DNA of 64,000 nucleotides from Mycolicibacterium chubuense NBB4 (GCF_000266905.1 NC_018023.1:1-64000), one strand, 5' to 3'. Positions 8,765-18,368 are shown, counted from the stretch's first letter. The notes: a model not told the origin generated them from the sequence alone. Made by a program: numbers and translations.

Positions 8765-10156
8765 ATGAGCAAAGTTGCCGTTGATCCCCTCAGTCGCAAA
8801 TCAAATGCCAAGGCACCGCGACCCGGAATCAAAGTCGTTGTCCAGTGCATCGGTCGGTGTCTGATTGGAATGTTGGTCGGAGTATTGGCTATCTCCGCGT
8901 CTATGCCAACGACCAACGGCATAGCGACGGCGCGCGCGGACGACACCAAGTACTTGGAGTTTTACACTCCGCCAAGTCCACTGCCCGCCGGCCGGCCGGG
9001 TGACCTCATTCGATCAGAGCCGATGAGGTTGGTGTATGAACCGTCTGGGCAACTCGGAAGCTGGGTGGCGTCAGGCACGCGGATCATGTACCAGACCACC
9101 GACGCTAAGGGAAACCCAGTCGCGGCGACCGGAGTCTATCTAGAACCCAGCAACCCCTGGACAGGGAATGGACCACGACCGCTAATCGCATACGCACCAG
9201 GTCCATACGGGATAGGTGAGCAGTGCGCACCATCGCGGCTCATGGATCAGGGCATCCACTTCTCTCAGGGCTTCGACCTAACGTTCAACTACGAAGAGAC
9301 GTTCCTAGCGACGATGGTCGCGCGCGGGTTCGCCGTCGTCGTCGCGGATGGAGTCGGTATGGGTACGCACATACCGGGCGGTCCGGAGTTCGCTAACCGT
9401 CTATCGGCTGGCACAGGGCTCTTAGACGCCGCGCGTGCGGCCCAAAAGCTGCCGGGAACATCCTTGACTCCCCATGCGCCCGTGGCATTCTGGGGCTGGC
9501 TGAGCGGAGGCCAGGCTGCGGGGTCTGCGGCCGAACAAGCGGGCACATACGCTCCCGATCTAAATGTCGTCGGCGCAGCCTTGAACACACCGATGGCAGA
9601 TCTGACGCTAATGCCGCCGTTTCTCGACGGCAATCTACTAGTCGGCGCACTAGGTTACGTGCTCAACGGCATCGTCAACGCCTATCCCGAAACCAAAGAT
9701 CTCCTGATGAGCACGCTCACACCTCGAGGTCAGCACTTCGTTCAATGGTCCTCATACATCTGCCTAGTCCAATCCGTGGCAGACTTCGGGTTCCGCCATC
9801 TCTACTTCCCCGACAACACCGGCTACTTCAACGTGGATCCCGCCACACTGTTCGGTAGCGATCCGGTAAGGAGCCTTCTATTGGCACAAAAACTCGGCTC
9901 ACTTAAACCCAATGCACCGGTGTACATTTCGGCAAACCGCTTTGATTCGTTCAATCCATATCAAGCATCGTCCGACCTCGCAGCCGACTGGTGCGCGAAA
10001 GGGGCCGACACGGAACTGTGGACCAACGAGCAGCCTCCCTTCCTCAATAAGGCAGCCATGAACACCCTGCTCCCATACTTCGTTGACGGGGAACGCTCCA
10101 TGCAGTGGCTCACCGATCGGTTCAATGGAGCCCCAACTACACCGAACTGCGGTTGA
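8765..10156 (+). CDS. Exported secretory-lipase-family protein, nucleophile altered
   Basis: A 463-residue protein. The N-terminal signal has a basic region, a hydrophobic core at about residues 27-47 and a likely cleavage after ARA at 59. An alpha/beta-hydrolase domain of the secretory lipase family (PF03583 type) common in mycobacteria follows. In active members the nucleophile elbow reads G-x-S-x-G-G. Here residues 244-249 read G-W-L-S-G-G, so the expected Ser position (246) is Leu and a Ser is displaced to 247. The enzyme may be inactive, use the shifted Ser, or bind rather than cleave substrate. Its link to the alkene genes is unclear. Confidence 0.75.
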   Translation: MSKVAVDPLSRKSNAKAPRPGIKVVVQCIGRCLIGMLVGVLAISASMPTTNGIATARADDTKYLEFYTPPSPLPAGRPGDLIRSEPMRLVYEPSGQLGSWVASGTRIMYQTTDAKGNPVAATGVYLEPSNPWTGNGPRPLIAYAPGPYGIGEQCAPSRLMDQGIHFSQGFDLTFNYEETFLATMVARGFAVVVADGVGMGTHIPGGPEFANRLSAGTGLLDAARAAQKLPGTSLTPHAPVAFWGWLSGGQAAGSAAEQAGTYAPDLNVVGAALNTPMADLTLMPPFLDGNLLVGALGYVLNGIVNAYPETKDLLMSTLTPRGQHFVQWSSYICLVQSVADFGFRHLYFPDNTGYFNVDPATLFGSDPVRSLLLAQKLGSLKPNAPVYISANRFDSFNPYQASSDLAADWCAKGADTELWTNEQPPFLNKAAMNTLLPYFVDGERSMQWLTDRFNGAPTTPNCG

Positions 10157-10200
10157 TCGGTCGGCATCTTCCGACTCTCCTCAGTCCGACATGAGCGCGT

Positions 10201-10235
10201 GTACCCCGACGTACCCCGACGAAACGTCGGGGTAC
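10201..10235. terminator. Perfect 11-bp stem-loop with duplicated arm
   Basis: GTACCCCGACG (10211-10221), a three-base AAA loop and CGTCGGGGTAC (10225-10235) form a perfect hairpin 55 bp after the lipase-family stop codon. The arm is preceded by an extra direct copy, GTACCCCGAC, at 10201-10210. There is no T-tract, but hairpins lacking one are common terminator candidates in mycobacteria. The rest of 10157-10607 holds no recognisable gene. Confidence 0.6.
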
Positions 10236-10607
10236 ACGCCCTCCTTACCGTTGGGCTTGTCCACAAAGTACCAACAATCGATCCGCGCTGAGCTTGGCGA
10301 GACATGGTCTACCTACACGTTGGCACTTAGAGTTTCTCACATCAACGACGACAAATGACATCCGGCGTAGCGACCTACCAGTGACAAACACCTTCTCACG
10401 ATCATCTACCCGACAGAGCGGAAAGTGGAGCACCTCAAACCGGGTTGGTGACCATCGAGAGGGCGAGCCGAATCGCCATAACCGAGAGGCACAAGCCGAC
10501 TCGTCGCGGCATCTGATCGCGCCTTCATCAAACGGTGACGCTGTCGAAGACTGTGGCAAAACGGCGTTGTCGACAGGACTGACGTGACAGTTTCTATGGG
10601 AGGAAAC

Positions 10608-11411
10608 GTGATCAACCGATCGTCGGCAACCGTCTCAGCGAGGGACCGGACGATTAGGGTGCGACGAAGCTCTGGACTGCTACGCGCACTGGCACCCCTC
10701 GTCTTACTTACCGCTTGGCTGATCACGAGTTTCAGCGGACTTCTGCCCGAGCGAGTGTTGCCATCGCCCTTGACGATAACTCGCGCAGGTATAGAAGAGT
10801 ACCGACACGGCGACCTCATCGATGCATTGTTGGTTTCTGGTCAACGGGTCTTTGTCGGATTTTCCCTCGGTGCAGCAATTGCCGTCATTCTCGGCATCGT
10901 TGCCGCCACCAGTACGTTCTGCGAGTACGCCATTGACCCGCCGATGCAGATGTTGCGCACCTTGCCACTGTTCGGTTTGATCCCTCTATTTATCGTCTGG
11001 TTTGGAGTCGACGAGCAGCCAAAAATATTCCTCATCGCGCTGGGCGCCGCATTCCCGCTCTACCTGAACATCTACGCCGGCATCAAGCAGATTGACAGCA
11101 AGTTGCTTGAGGTGGCGGATGCTCTAAACCTCACGCGTTGGGAGCGGCTGCGCCACATCGTGTTCCCGGGTGCTCTGCCCCAGGCTTTGGTTGGTATGCG
11201 GCAGGCACTCGGTTTCGCGTGGTTGTCGCTCATCGTGGCTGAGCAGGTCAACGCCTCCGCCGGGCTCGGATTCATCGTGAACAACGCGCGCGAGTTTCTG
11301 CGCACCGATATCGTGATATTCGGCTTGCTGGTGTACGGCATATTCGGCCTGCTCACCGATTCGATCGTGCGTGCACTCGAACGGCACACCCTGCGATGGT
11401 CCCGCCCATGA
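10608..11411 (+). CDS. ABC importer permease, sulfonate/nitrate/taurine type
   Basis: A 267-residue inner-membrane permease of the SsuC/TauC family with about six membrane segments. The EAA loop is seen as DALNLTRWERLRHIVFPGALP. The start is the GTG at 10608, preceded by GGGAGG at the right spacing; an upstream in-frame GTG at 10584 lacks this. It overlaps the ATPase gene by four bases (ATGA), and with the ATPase and the lipoprotein it makes a complete importer. The likely cargo is an organosulfonate (taurine, isethionate, sulfoacetate or CoM itself), inferred from the family and the sulfonate-related neighbours. Confidence 0.9.
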   Translation: MINRSSATVSARDRTIRVRRSSGLLRALAPLVLLTAWLITSFSGLLPERVLPSPLTITRAGIEEYRHGDLIDALLVSGQRVFVGFSLGAAIAVILGIVAATSTFCEYAIDPPMQMLRTLPLFGLIPLFIVWFGVDEQPKIFLIALGAAFPLYLNIYAGIKQIDSKLLEVADALNLTRWERLRHIVFPGALPQALVGMRQALGFAWLSLIVAEQVNASAGLGFIVNNAREFLRTDIVIFGLLVYGIFGLLTDSIVRALERHTLRWSRP

Positions 11412-12133
11412 CCGTGGCGTCAGTCCGCGCAGTGGCGCGGACCGGTGGGCTTAGAAAGCAGTTCGGCGATCGAATCGTCCTCGACGGTGTAGATCTCGAC
11501 ATCCGATTAGGTGAGATCGTGGCGTTGGTCGGGCGCAGCGGCTCGGGAAAATCGACTCTCCTGCGGGTGCTGGCCGGTCTATCCGATACACACGGCGGGA
11601 CCGTGGCCGTCAACGGAGCGGTGGCCACCGCGTTTCAAGATTCCCGGCTCGTGCCCTGGCTTTCAGTCGCACGCAACGTGACCCTCGGTCTGTCCACACC
11701 ACGACAGCGTCGGAATGGGATCCAAACGGCGCGTGCGGTTCTCAATGAAGTGGGCCTGGCTGATCATCTAGCCGACGCCTGGCCACGTTCTCTGTCTGGG
11801 GGCGAGGCGCAGCGCGCAGCACTCGCCCGTGCTGTCATCGCATCGCCGGATTTGTTACTACTCGACGAACCCTTTGGCGCACTCGATGCACTGACTCGGA
11901 TCGCCATGCAGAACTTGCTACTTCGGCTCTTCGAAGAACGTGGTCTCGCGGTACTACTCGTTACACACGACGTCACAGAAGCGGTCATGCTTGCTGACCG
12001 CATTCTTGTGCTCGACAAAGGTGTGGTCGCGCACGAGGTCACGGTGGCACTCGAGCGGCCACGACGGCAGGCGACACTGGAAAGCGCCAGGTACGTCGAG
12101 CACCTGCTCGAACTGCTAGGCGTCAAGCAATAA
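11408..12133 (+). CDS. ABC importer ATP-binding protein, sulfonate type
   Basis: A protein of about 241 residues with a complete ABC ATPase core: Walker A GRSGSGKST, Q-loop AFQDSRL, signature LSGGEAQR, Walker B LLLLDEPFGALD and the switch His in VTHDVTEA. It is closest to SsuB/TauB/NrtD ATPases. The ATG at 11408 overlaps the permease stop codon; another in-frame ATG at 11396 is possible. It drives uptake through the adjacent permease. Confidence 0.92.
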   Translation: MTVASVRAVARTGGLRKQFGDRIVLDGVDLDIRLGEIVALVGRSGSGKSTLLRVLAGLSDTHGGTVAVNGAVATAFQDSRLVPWLSVARNVTLGLSTPRQRRNGIQTARAVLNEVGLADHLADAWPRSLSGGEAQRAALARAVIASPDLLLLDEPFGALDALTRIAMQNLLLRLFEERGLAVLLVTHDVTEAVMLADRILVLDKGVVAHEVTVALERPRRQATLESARYVEHLLELLGVKQ

Positions 12134-12152
12134 CACCAAGGTAGGAGCAGCG

Positions 12153-13127
12153 TTGAAACGGACCCGCTATGCGCTAATCGCCCTCGCCGCCTGTGCCTCG
12201 CTCGCGTTGAGCGGATGCTTTAGCGGTTCACACGAGGGAAGCGCGCCGACCAGTCTCGGGTCGCTCACGTTGAAGGTTGGCGACCAGAAAGGGGTTGCCG
12301 TACAGCAGCTGATGCAAGCCGCCGGTCAGCTCGACAACACCCCTTACAGAATCGAATTCGCCAATTTCACCTCCGGCCCATCGCTCATCGAAGCCGTTAG
12401 TGCCGGCGGGATCGACATCGGTCAGGTCGGCAACACGCCACCCATTTTCGGCCTGGCCGCCAACGCAAACTTCAAAATCGTAGGGGCATTGTCAGCGACC
12501 GCCATCGGCGACGCGATCCTTGTGACGAAAGATTCCCCTGTTGCGTCCGTCGCCGACCTAAAGGGCAAGCGAGTGGCTGTCGCAAAAGGTACCTCAGCCC
12601 ACGCGAACCTCCTGCTGAACCTGAGGCGAACGGGGCTCACGATTAACGACATCACTCCCATATATCTGCAACCCGGCGACGGCTACGCCGCACTTACACG
12701 CGACGATGTGCAGGCGTGGGTGACATGGGACCCCTACACGGCGATCGCCGAACAGAACGTGGGCGCCAAGGCGATAGCCACCGCAGAGGACGCGTCGAAT
12801 GCGTTCAACTTTTGGGTAGCGTCGACCGAATCAGTCAGCGACAGCCGGAAGGTCCTCGCCATCAAAGACTTCCTGCGTCGCTTTGCCGTGTCGACGGATT
12901 GGGCGCAGAAGAACATCGACCAATGGTCAACAACCTACGCTAAACTCGCACAGATCAGTCCGCAGGCGGCGCGGGTGACAATGAGCCGATCGCTCAGAAG
13001 ACCGATCGCGATCACCGACGAGGTGATCAAATCAGAGCAACAGATAGCGGAGGTGTTCGCTAGCGTCGGAGCAATCCCGGATAAGGTCTCCTTCGCCGAC
13101 GGCGTCGACCAAGACTTTCTCCAATGA
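12153..13127 (+). CDS. Sulfonate-type ABC substrate-binding lipoprotein
   Basis: A 324-residue SsuA/TauA-like periplasmic-binding protein. The lipoprotein signal MKRTRYALIALAACASLALS precedes Gly21-Cys22, giving the lipobox L-S-G-C, so the mature protein is anchored by Cys22. The two-lobed NMT1-type fold is suggested by VGDQKGVAVQQL, GGIDIGQVGNTPPIF and GKRVAVAKGTSAH segments. The TTG start follows an AGGAG ribosome-binding site and lies 20 bp after the ATPase gene. It determines the substrate of the importer; I infer an alkanesulfonate. Confidence 0.88.
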   Translation: MKRTRYALIALAACASLALSGCFSGSHEGSAPTSLGSLTLKVGDQKGVAVQQLMQAAGQLDNTPYRIEFANFTSGPSLIEAVSAGGIDIGQVGNTPPIFGLAANANFKIVGALSATAIGDAILVTKDSPVASVADLKGKRVAVAKGTSAHANLLLNLRRTGLTINDITPIYLQPGDGYAALTRDDVQAWVTWDPYTAIAEQNVGAKAIATAEDASNAFNFWVASTESVSDSRKVLAIKDFLRRFAVSTDWAQKNIDQWSTTYAKLAQISPQAARVTMSRSLRRPIAITDEVIKSEQQIAEVFASVGAIPDKVSFADGVDQDFLQ

Positions 13128-13263
13128 CCCGACCTGACGCGAGAATGTCGCACATCCATTCGGCAGCTAGTGCTCAACAGCGCTTGCATGCAATGGAATT
13201 CGATAACCGCACATTCGTGGCGACGGAACTTCAGGCCCATGCGCAGCAGGTCGGGCGGTCCTA

Positions 13264-15660
13264 GTGGCAGCCGAGAGTACCCACACCACTACAGTTACGC
13301 ACTGGGGCAGTTACTCCGTACTCAGCGAGAGCGGAAGGGTGATCTCGCTCGAGCCGAGCCCAGGGGACCGCGCTCCTTCCTCGATTGGTTCAGGAATGGC
13401 CTCCGCGCACCGCGATCAGGCTCGCATCACCCAGCCTATGATCCGCGAAGGTTGGCTAATCGACGGGCCATGCCCGGCGGGTGGGCGGCGCGGCCGCGAT
13501 CGATTTGTGCCCGTCCCGCATGATATGGCGATTGCCCTCGTAGCGGCCGAGATCGACCGTGTACGACACGAGTTCGGGAATTCCGCGATATATGCGGGAT
13601 CCTACGGATGGGCAAGCGCCGGGCGTTTTCATCACGCGAAGAGTCAGATCCGCCGATTCATGGGCATGGCCGGTGGCTACGTAGATTCAGTCAACACCTA
13701 CAGCGCCGGAGCTCTTGAGGTGATCATGCCCCACATCATCGGTGGATCACCGTTGAGCATGTCGACTCGGTGCCCGACCTATGACGAGATCGCCGATGGC
13801 GGTGAACTCGTGGTGTCCTTCGGCGGTATGGCTCGCAAAAACGCCCAAATCTGCCAGGGCGGAATCGCCGACCACACCGTTCCAGAACTCCAAGACCGTT
13901 GCCGTCGCGCCGGTGTCCGATTCGTCAATGTCTCACCCGTCCGCTCGGATACTGATGATTCGCTGCACGCTGAGTGGCTGCCCATCCGCCCAGGCTCCGA
14001 TGTTGCATTAATGCTCGCTCTAGCTCACGAAATTGTGGTAGCCGGACGCCACGACACAGACTTCCTTGCGCGCTGTTGTGTTGGCTTTGATACCTTCGCC
14101 GACTACCTCCTTGGCCACAGCGACGGTGTACCCAAGGATTCCCAGTGGGCTTCGAAGCTAACTGAAATTGACGCCGCCACCATCAGAACTTTAGCTACAG
14201 CGATCGCTACGGCGCGTACCGTCATTAACGTTAGTTGGTCGCTCCAGCGAATGCACCACGGCGAACAGGCGCACTGGATGGGACTTGTGCTTTCCGCCAT
14301 CTCCGGATCGCTTGGCCGTCGAGGGGGAGGATTCGCTGCAGGCCTGGGCACTTTGCAGATCGGAGTTCGCCGCGGTAGTCACCCTAAAGCCGCTCTGCCC
14401 CACGGCACCAACTCCGTCCTGCGATTCATCCCGGTAGCGCGAATCGCCGACATGCTGCTCCACCCGGGAACTTCGTTTGAGTACAACGGACAATCACTCC
14501 AGTATCCCGATATCCGGATGATCTACTGGGCCGGGGGCAATCCCTTCCACCATCATCAGGATCTCCACCGCCTCGTACGCGCATGGCAACGCCCCGACAC
14601 AATCGTCGTCCATGAGCCATGGTGGAACGCCAACGCCAAGTTCGCCGACATCGTATTTCCAGTTGCGACATCGCTAGAGCGTCAAGATTTCGCGTCGGGC
14701 ACTTCGGACACCACGTTGAGCGCAATGTATCCCGCGGTAGACCCCCCGCTCGGGGTACTCACCGACTACGAGATTTTTACCGACTTGGCTCAACTATTGG
14801 GGTTTGGAGACCAGTTCACCGAGAGCCGGACCGCCGGCGCGTGGGTGCGAGAACTCTATGAGCGAACCTCTGCAGGCTTGGCACCCATAGTAACCTTGCC
14901 ATCGTTCGAGGAATTCTGGCGGCAAGGACAAGTCACACTTCCCGAGCCACCCGAACCACCCGACGGCAGCTTTACGCTCCTCCGCGAAGATCCCGAAGCA
15001 AATCCGCTCCAAACACCCTCCGGGAAAATCGAAATCACCTCTGGGACGCTGGCCTCGTTCGGTTACGACGATTGCCCGGCCCATCCCACATGGATGGAGC
15101 CGTGCGAGTGGCTCGGCGATAGTTCAGACGAGCGTCAGCTCTTTCATCTGATCTCCAACCAGCCTAGTCGGCGCCTACACAGCCAATACGACAATGGGTC
15201 TTACAGCCGCGCCGGCAAGGTAGCCGGCCGAGAGCCGGTACAGATCAATCCAATCGACGCCGAACAGCGCGGCATTTATTCCGGAGCGACCGTGCGGCTG
15301 TGGAACGCCCGCGGGTCCTGCCTGGCGGGAGCGATGATCACCGACGATGTGCGGCCGGGAGTGGTCGTATTGGCTACCGGGGCCTGGTTCGATCCAGAAA
15401 CGCCTGGCATCGCGGGTTCGCTCGATCGGCACGGCAATCCCAACGTACTCACCGCAGATTTCGGCACATCGCTTCTGGCGCAGGCGTCCGCATCCGGAAC
15501 CACACTCGTCGACATTGAGCTCGCCGATGGCTTCTCAGCGCCAACCCATGCCTTTGAACCACCGGCAGTCGTGAGCGACCGTGAAGCGATTCAGCTTCGT
15601 CAAACACCCCTTGTAGCTTCTGCAATCGGACGTGCCAGTGAAATGACAGGGGAGACCTAG
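13264..15660 (+). CDS. DMSO-reductase-family molybdenum oxidoreductase (BisC/TorA-like)
   Basis: A 798-residue molybdopterin-dependent enzyme of the group with serine-ligated Mo (DMSO, TMAO and biotin sulfoxide reductases). The likely Mo ligand is Ser147 in NTYSAGA. Cofactor-binding segments include MIYWAGGNPFHHHQDL and a C-terminal dinucleotide-binding domain (about 630-780). There is no N-terminal iron-sulfur Cys motif and no twin-arginine signal, so it is probably cytoplasmic like BisC. Biotin sulfoxide reductases act on S- or N-oxides. Beside CoM and sulfonate genes it might repair an oxidised thioether or sulfoxide, which is speculative. The GTG start is the first in frame. Confidence 0.82.
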   Translation: MAAESTHTTTVTHWGSYSVLSESGRVISLEPSPGDRAPSSIGSGMASAHRDQARITQPMIREGWLIDGPCPAGGRRGRDRFVPVPHDMAIALVAAEIDRVRHEFGNSAIYAGSYGWASAGRFHHAKSQIRRFMGMAGGYVDSVNTYSAGALEVIMPHIIGGSPLSMSTRCPTYDEIADGGELVVSFGGMARKNAQICQGGIADHTVPELQDRCRRAGVRFVNVSPVRSDTDDSLHAEWLPIRPGSDVALMLALAHEIVVAGRHDTDFLARCCVGFDTFADYLLGHSDGVPKDSQWASKLTEIDAATIRTLATAIATARTVINVSWSLQRMHHGEQAHWMGLVLSAISGSLGRRGGGFAAGLGTLQIGVRRGSHPKAALPHGTNSVLRFIPVARIADMLLHPGTSFEYNGQSLQYPDIRMIYWAGGNPFHHHQDLHRLVRAWQRPDTIVVHEPWWNANAKFADIVFPVATSLERQDFASGTSDTTLSAMYPAVDPPLGVLTDYEIFTDLAQLLGFGDQFTESRTAGAWVRELYERTSAGLAPIVTLPSFEEFWRQGQVTLPEPPEPPDGSFTLLREDPEANPLQTPSGKIEITSGTLASFGYDDCPAHPTWMEPCEWLGDSSDERQLFHLISNQPSRRLHSQYDNGSYSRAGKVAGREPVQINPIDAEQRGIYSGATVRLWNARGSCLAGAMITDDVRPGVVVLATGAWFDPETPGIAGSLDRHGNPNVLTADFGTSLLAQASASGTTLVDIELADGFSAPTHAFEPPAVVSDREAIQLRQTPLVASAIGRASEMTGET

Positions 15661-15816
15661 GGGGCGCGACCCAAACACACGACCGCCTGCAGCGTTAGAT
15701 GCGCTGAAGCGCCGGGAGTTCCTGTTTTGAGGTAGGTGCCCGGTACGCGGTCCGGACAACGATCGTGCGTGCCTGTCAGGCAACCGTATAGACCTTTGTG
15801 GCGTCGAGGATACCTA

Positions 15817-17364
15817 CTATTCGACGTCCTCCTCTTGGCGTCGCGGCAGGCCGCTGTTGTCACTTTGCACAAGTGATTCGGCCTCCCAGATCAGCAGTTG
15901 CTCGGCCTTGTCGATTCGTTGGCGTTGATCGGTGCGCCACCGAGTCGCCGCGGCCAGCCGTCGTTCCAGTCCCGCGATAAATTCGTGCACTCGTCCGGGC
16001 GAGCTACCGCCGATGACAACCCGGCGATAAACAGCACTAGTGGGATCCCTTGCTAGCTTCAACAACGTGTCATCGGGCTCGATCGGATACCCCAACACTG
16101 CCGACGTTGCAGCCACAAGATCCTGTGCGGAGACCTGGTCGTCGCCGCGTTCTGCGGCTGCGGTGACTGCACGGCCCACAGCGCGGTAAGCGCGACGGTA
16201 GTCCACGTTGTGGTCCGCAACCAATATCTCTGCCATATCTGTTGCCCCGGTGAAGTTTCTTCGCGCGTCGGCGGCCATGCGGTCTACATCGACTGTGAGC
16301 GTGTCTACTACGCGAGCTCCAAGTTGCACAACCTGGATCGCCAATTCCATCGCGGAGGTTACCTCGCCGTAGGCGTGTAACCAATTATCGGTCCGCGCGG
16401 AGGGTGTTCGTTGTGTCACCAGAAGTCCGGTCGCCTTTCCGACCAAGGTTCCCGCTCCCGACCGAATCACCGCGATTGCGTATGGGTTTCGCTTCTGGGG
16501 AAGGAGAACCGAGGCGCGACAAAGCGACGGATCCAGACTGACGTACCCGAAGTTGGGGCTCGTGAAGATCTCGAAGTCTTCCGCAAGGCGATCGATGGTG
16601 GTCGCGGACTGGACTGCGGTCAACGCAACGTCTGCGAGACCGTCTGTAGCCCACATGATATCGCGGGTGTGCGCACCCGGGGCCTCGAAACCCAGTCGAC
16701 GAGATAGTGTGTGACGATCCAAGGGGATCCAGCCTCCGCCGACCCCGCCGACGCCAGCGGGGGAGCGGTCGGCCCAGCCGTAGTCAATCTGTAGTCGCTG
16801 AAGCTGACGCATCGCCTGTTCGCCAAAACTCGACAGATAGTGACCAAAGGTCGACGGCTGGGCGGGCTGCAGGTAAGTGCTTTCAGGCCACAATGTCTCG
16901 GCATGTCGACTCGCTTGTTTCGTCACCGCTGCAACGAAGTCGTCCACGGATTTATGAAGATCGAGGATCATGTTGCGGAGGGCGAGTCGAAAGGCGATCC
17001 GCCCGGCCTCGCGGCGCGTTCGCCCGGTGTGAAGCCAGCCGGCATCATCGCCAAGGCGACGTTCGAACTCACGCTCACGGCTGTTATAGGCGTCCCCGTA
17101 CACTGCGTCGTAAGGGAAGTCCTCCGGTTTGACTCCCAATACATCAAGGACCTCACGAAGCAGCCTCACTGCGACGTCGGTTGGGACTATGCCGTTCTCG
17201 CGTAACGTCAGTACGTGCGCGAGATCGGCGAGTCCCAGACCACGGTGCAATATCGGAGCATCCGACAATTCGAGCTGATACCCGGCCGCTACCAGTTCCG
17301 CGGCGGGCCCGCTCTTGATAGCTGCCTCTGCACCCAGATACCCATTGGGCACACGAGCGGTCAT
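15817..17364 (-). CDS. Aspartase/fumarase-superfamily enzyme, CoM biosynthesis (argininosuccinate-lyase-like)
   Basis: A 515-residue argininosuccinate-lyase-like protein and last gene of the CoM operon. It overlaps the PLP-enzyme gene by four bases. Family marks are LHTGRTRREA (about 111-120), the TxLQxAQPxTFGH region (163-175) and the loop signature LLPQKRNP (287-294, Lys291). The His that normally follows Thr in T-H-x-Q is replaced by Tyr164, and Met of the signature is Leu. In Xanthobacter two such superfamily members, XcbC1 and XcbD1, belong to CoM synthesis. XcbC1 eliminates phosphate from phosphosulfolactate to give sulfoacrylate, and a later step is a decarboxylation. The altered active site suggests this is the less canonical of the pair. 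The one-to-one assignment is uncertain. Confidence 0.8.
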   Translation of the reverse strand: MTARVPNGYLGAEAAIKSGPAAELVAAGYQLELSDAPILHRGLGLADLAHVLTLRENGIVPTDVAVRLLREVLDVLGVKPEDFPYDAVYGDAYNSREREFERRLGDDAGWLHTGRTRREAGRIAFRLALRNMILDLHKSVDDFVAAVTKQASRHAETLWPESTYLQPAQPSTFGHYLSSFGEQAMRQLQRLQIDYGWADRSPAGVGGVGGGWIPLDRHTLSRRLGFEAPGAHTRDIMWATDGLADVALTAVQSATTIDRLAEDFEIFTSPNFGYVSLDPSLCRASVLLPQKRNPYAIAVIRSGAGTLVGKATGLLVTQRTPSARTDNWLHAYGEVTSAMELAIQVVQLGARVVDTLTVDVDRMAADARRNFTGATDMAEILVADHNVDYRRAYRAVGRAVTAAAERGDDQVSAQDLVAATSAVLGYPIEPDDTLLKLARDPTSAVYRRVVIGGSSPGRVHEFIAGLERRLAAATRWRTDQRQRIDKAEQLLIWEAESLVQSDNSGLPRRQEEDVE

Positions 17365-18368
17365 ACGAATACCTTTCCGGCGGCGAACAGTGTCGGTGCA
17401 CCTCCAGTTGCAAGGAACACAACTGGTCCGCTCACACGGCCCTCATGTGCTGCATCGATGAGTGCCGCCATTGCCTTCGCGCCGAAGAGCGGATCCAGAA
17501 AGATCCCTTCGAGTTCAGCCACGAGGGCGGCCGCTGCGTTACCCGCTGGGGAGGCGATCCCGTAGCCGGGCCCGATGTAACCGTCAATCACTTGGATAGG
17601 GCGATCAGCCGGCGTTGTGATGTCCAGAAGGGAGGCGCAAGACGCCGAGATTTCTTCGATGCGCTCAGTGCACTCGCCGCTCGGTCGACTGACAGTGACC
17701 CCGACAATCTCCGCTGACCATCCTAGCCAGCGCGCGGCGGTGACGAGGCCCGCATGGGTTGTGCACGATCCTGTCGGCAACCAAATCTGTGACGGTGCCG
17801 CCCCGAATTCACGCCACTGGTGGTCCAATTCGATACCAGCACGTACATATCCGGCAGCACCGCGGCTACTGGCGCCACCCCGTGGGATGGCGTACGGCTT
17901 GCGTCCGGATGCAACTAGGTTATTGCACAAGCGGACCATCTCGTCGTCCACCGAGGTGCGGTCGGGACTGCCCGTGAAGCGCCGATCGACCTTGATCAGA
18001 TCAATCAGCAGCAGGTTTCCGGTCGCAACTGTAGGTGGGCCGTAGTGAACTAGATAGGGCTCGATCCCGACCTGCCGTGCAGTCAATGCGGCCAACATGG
18101 CCCAATTTGATTGGGGCCCGGCTCCGGTCACCAGGCTGTCGCAGCCCTGGGTGAGTGCGTCAGCGATCAAGTACTCAAGACCCCGAAGTTTATTTCCGCC
18201 AAGGCCAATGCCGGTCAGGTCATCGCGTTTGAACCAGACTTCGACACCGAGTGCGTCAGACAGGCGCGCAGCCTGATGAAGTGGCGTGGGCTCGCGGACG
18301 AAGGCAACCCGCGGGAGTGGCGCGGTGCCGACATCTACAACGTCAGCCATTAGGTAAGTTCGGTTCAA
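17361..18368 (-). CDS. PLP-dependent D-cysteine-desulfhydrase-like enzyme, CoM biosynthesis (XcbE1-like)
   Basis: A 335-residue fold-type II PLP enzyme related to ACC deaminase and D-cysteine desulfhydrase. The Schiff-base Lys60 lies in GGNKLRGLEY, followed by the substrate loop TGAGPQSNWA and a phosphate-binding GSCTTHAG segment. In Xanthobacter, XcbE1 is a PLP enzyme of this type in the CoM pathway, which uses a cysteine-derived thiol in its thiolation stage. The TTG start overlaps the preceding stop (TTGA); an ATG six codons in is an alternative. It is translationally coupled on both sides to the two lyase genes. Confidence 0.82.
   Translation of the reverse strand: MNRTYLMADVVDVGTAPLPRVAFVREPTPLHQAARLSDALGVEVWFKRDDLTGIGLGGNKLRGLEYLIADALTQGCDSLVTGAGPQSNWAMLAALTARQVGIEPYLVHYGPPTVATGNLLLIDLIKVDRRFTGSPDRTSVDDEMVRLCNNLVASGRKPYAIPRGGASSRGAAGYVRAGIELDHQWREFGAAPSQIWLPTGSCTTHAGLVTAARWLGWSAEIVGVTVSRPSGECTERIEEISASCASLLDITTPADRPIQVIDGYIGPGYGIASPAGNAAAALVAELEGIFLDPLFGAKAMAALIDAAHEGRVSGPVVFLATGGAPTLFAAGKVFV

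Noticed and set aside
15690..15706. CAGCG/CGCTG hairpin between convergent genes
   Set aside because: A five-base stem is too weak to call as a terminator without further support.
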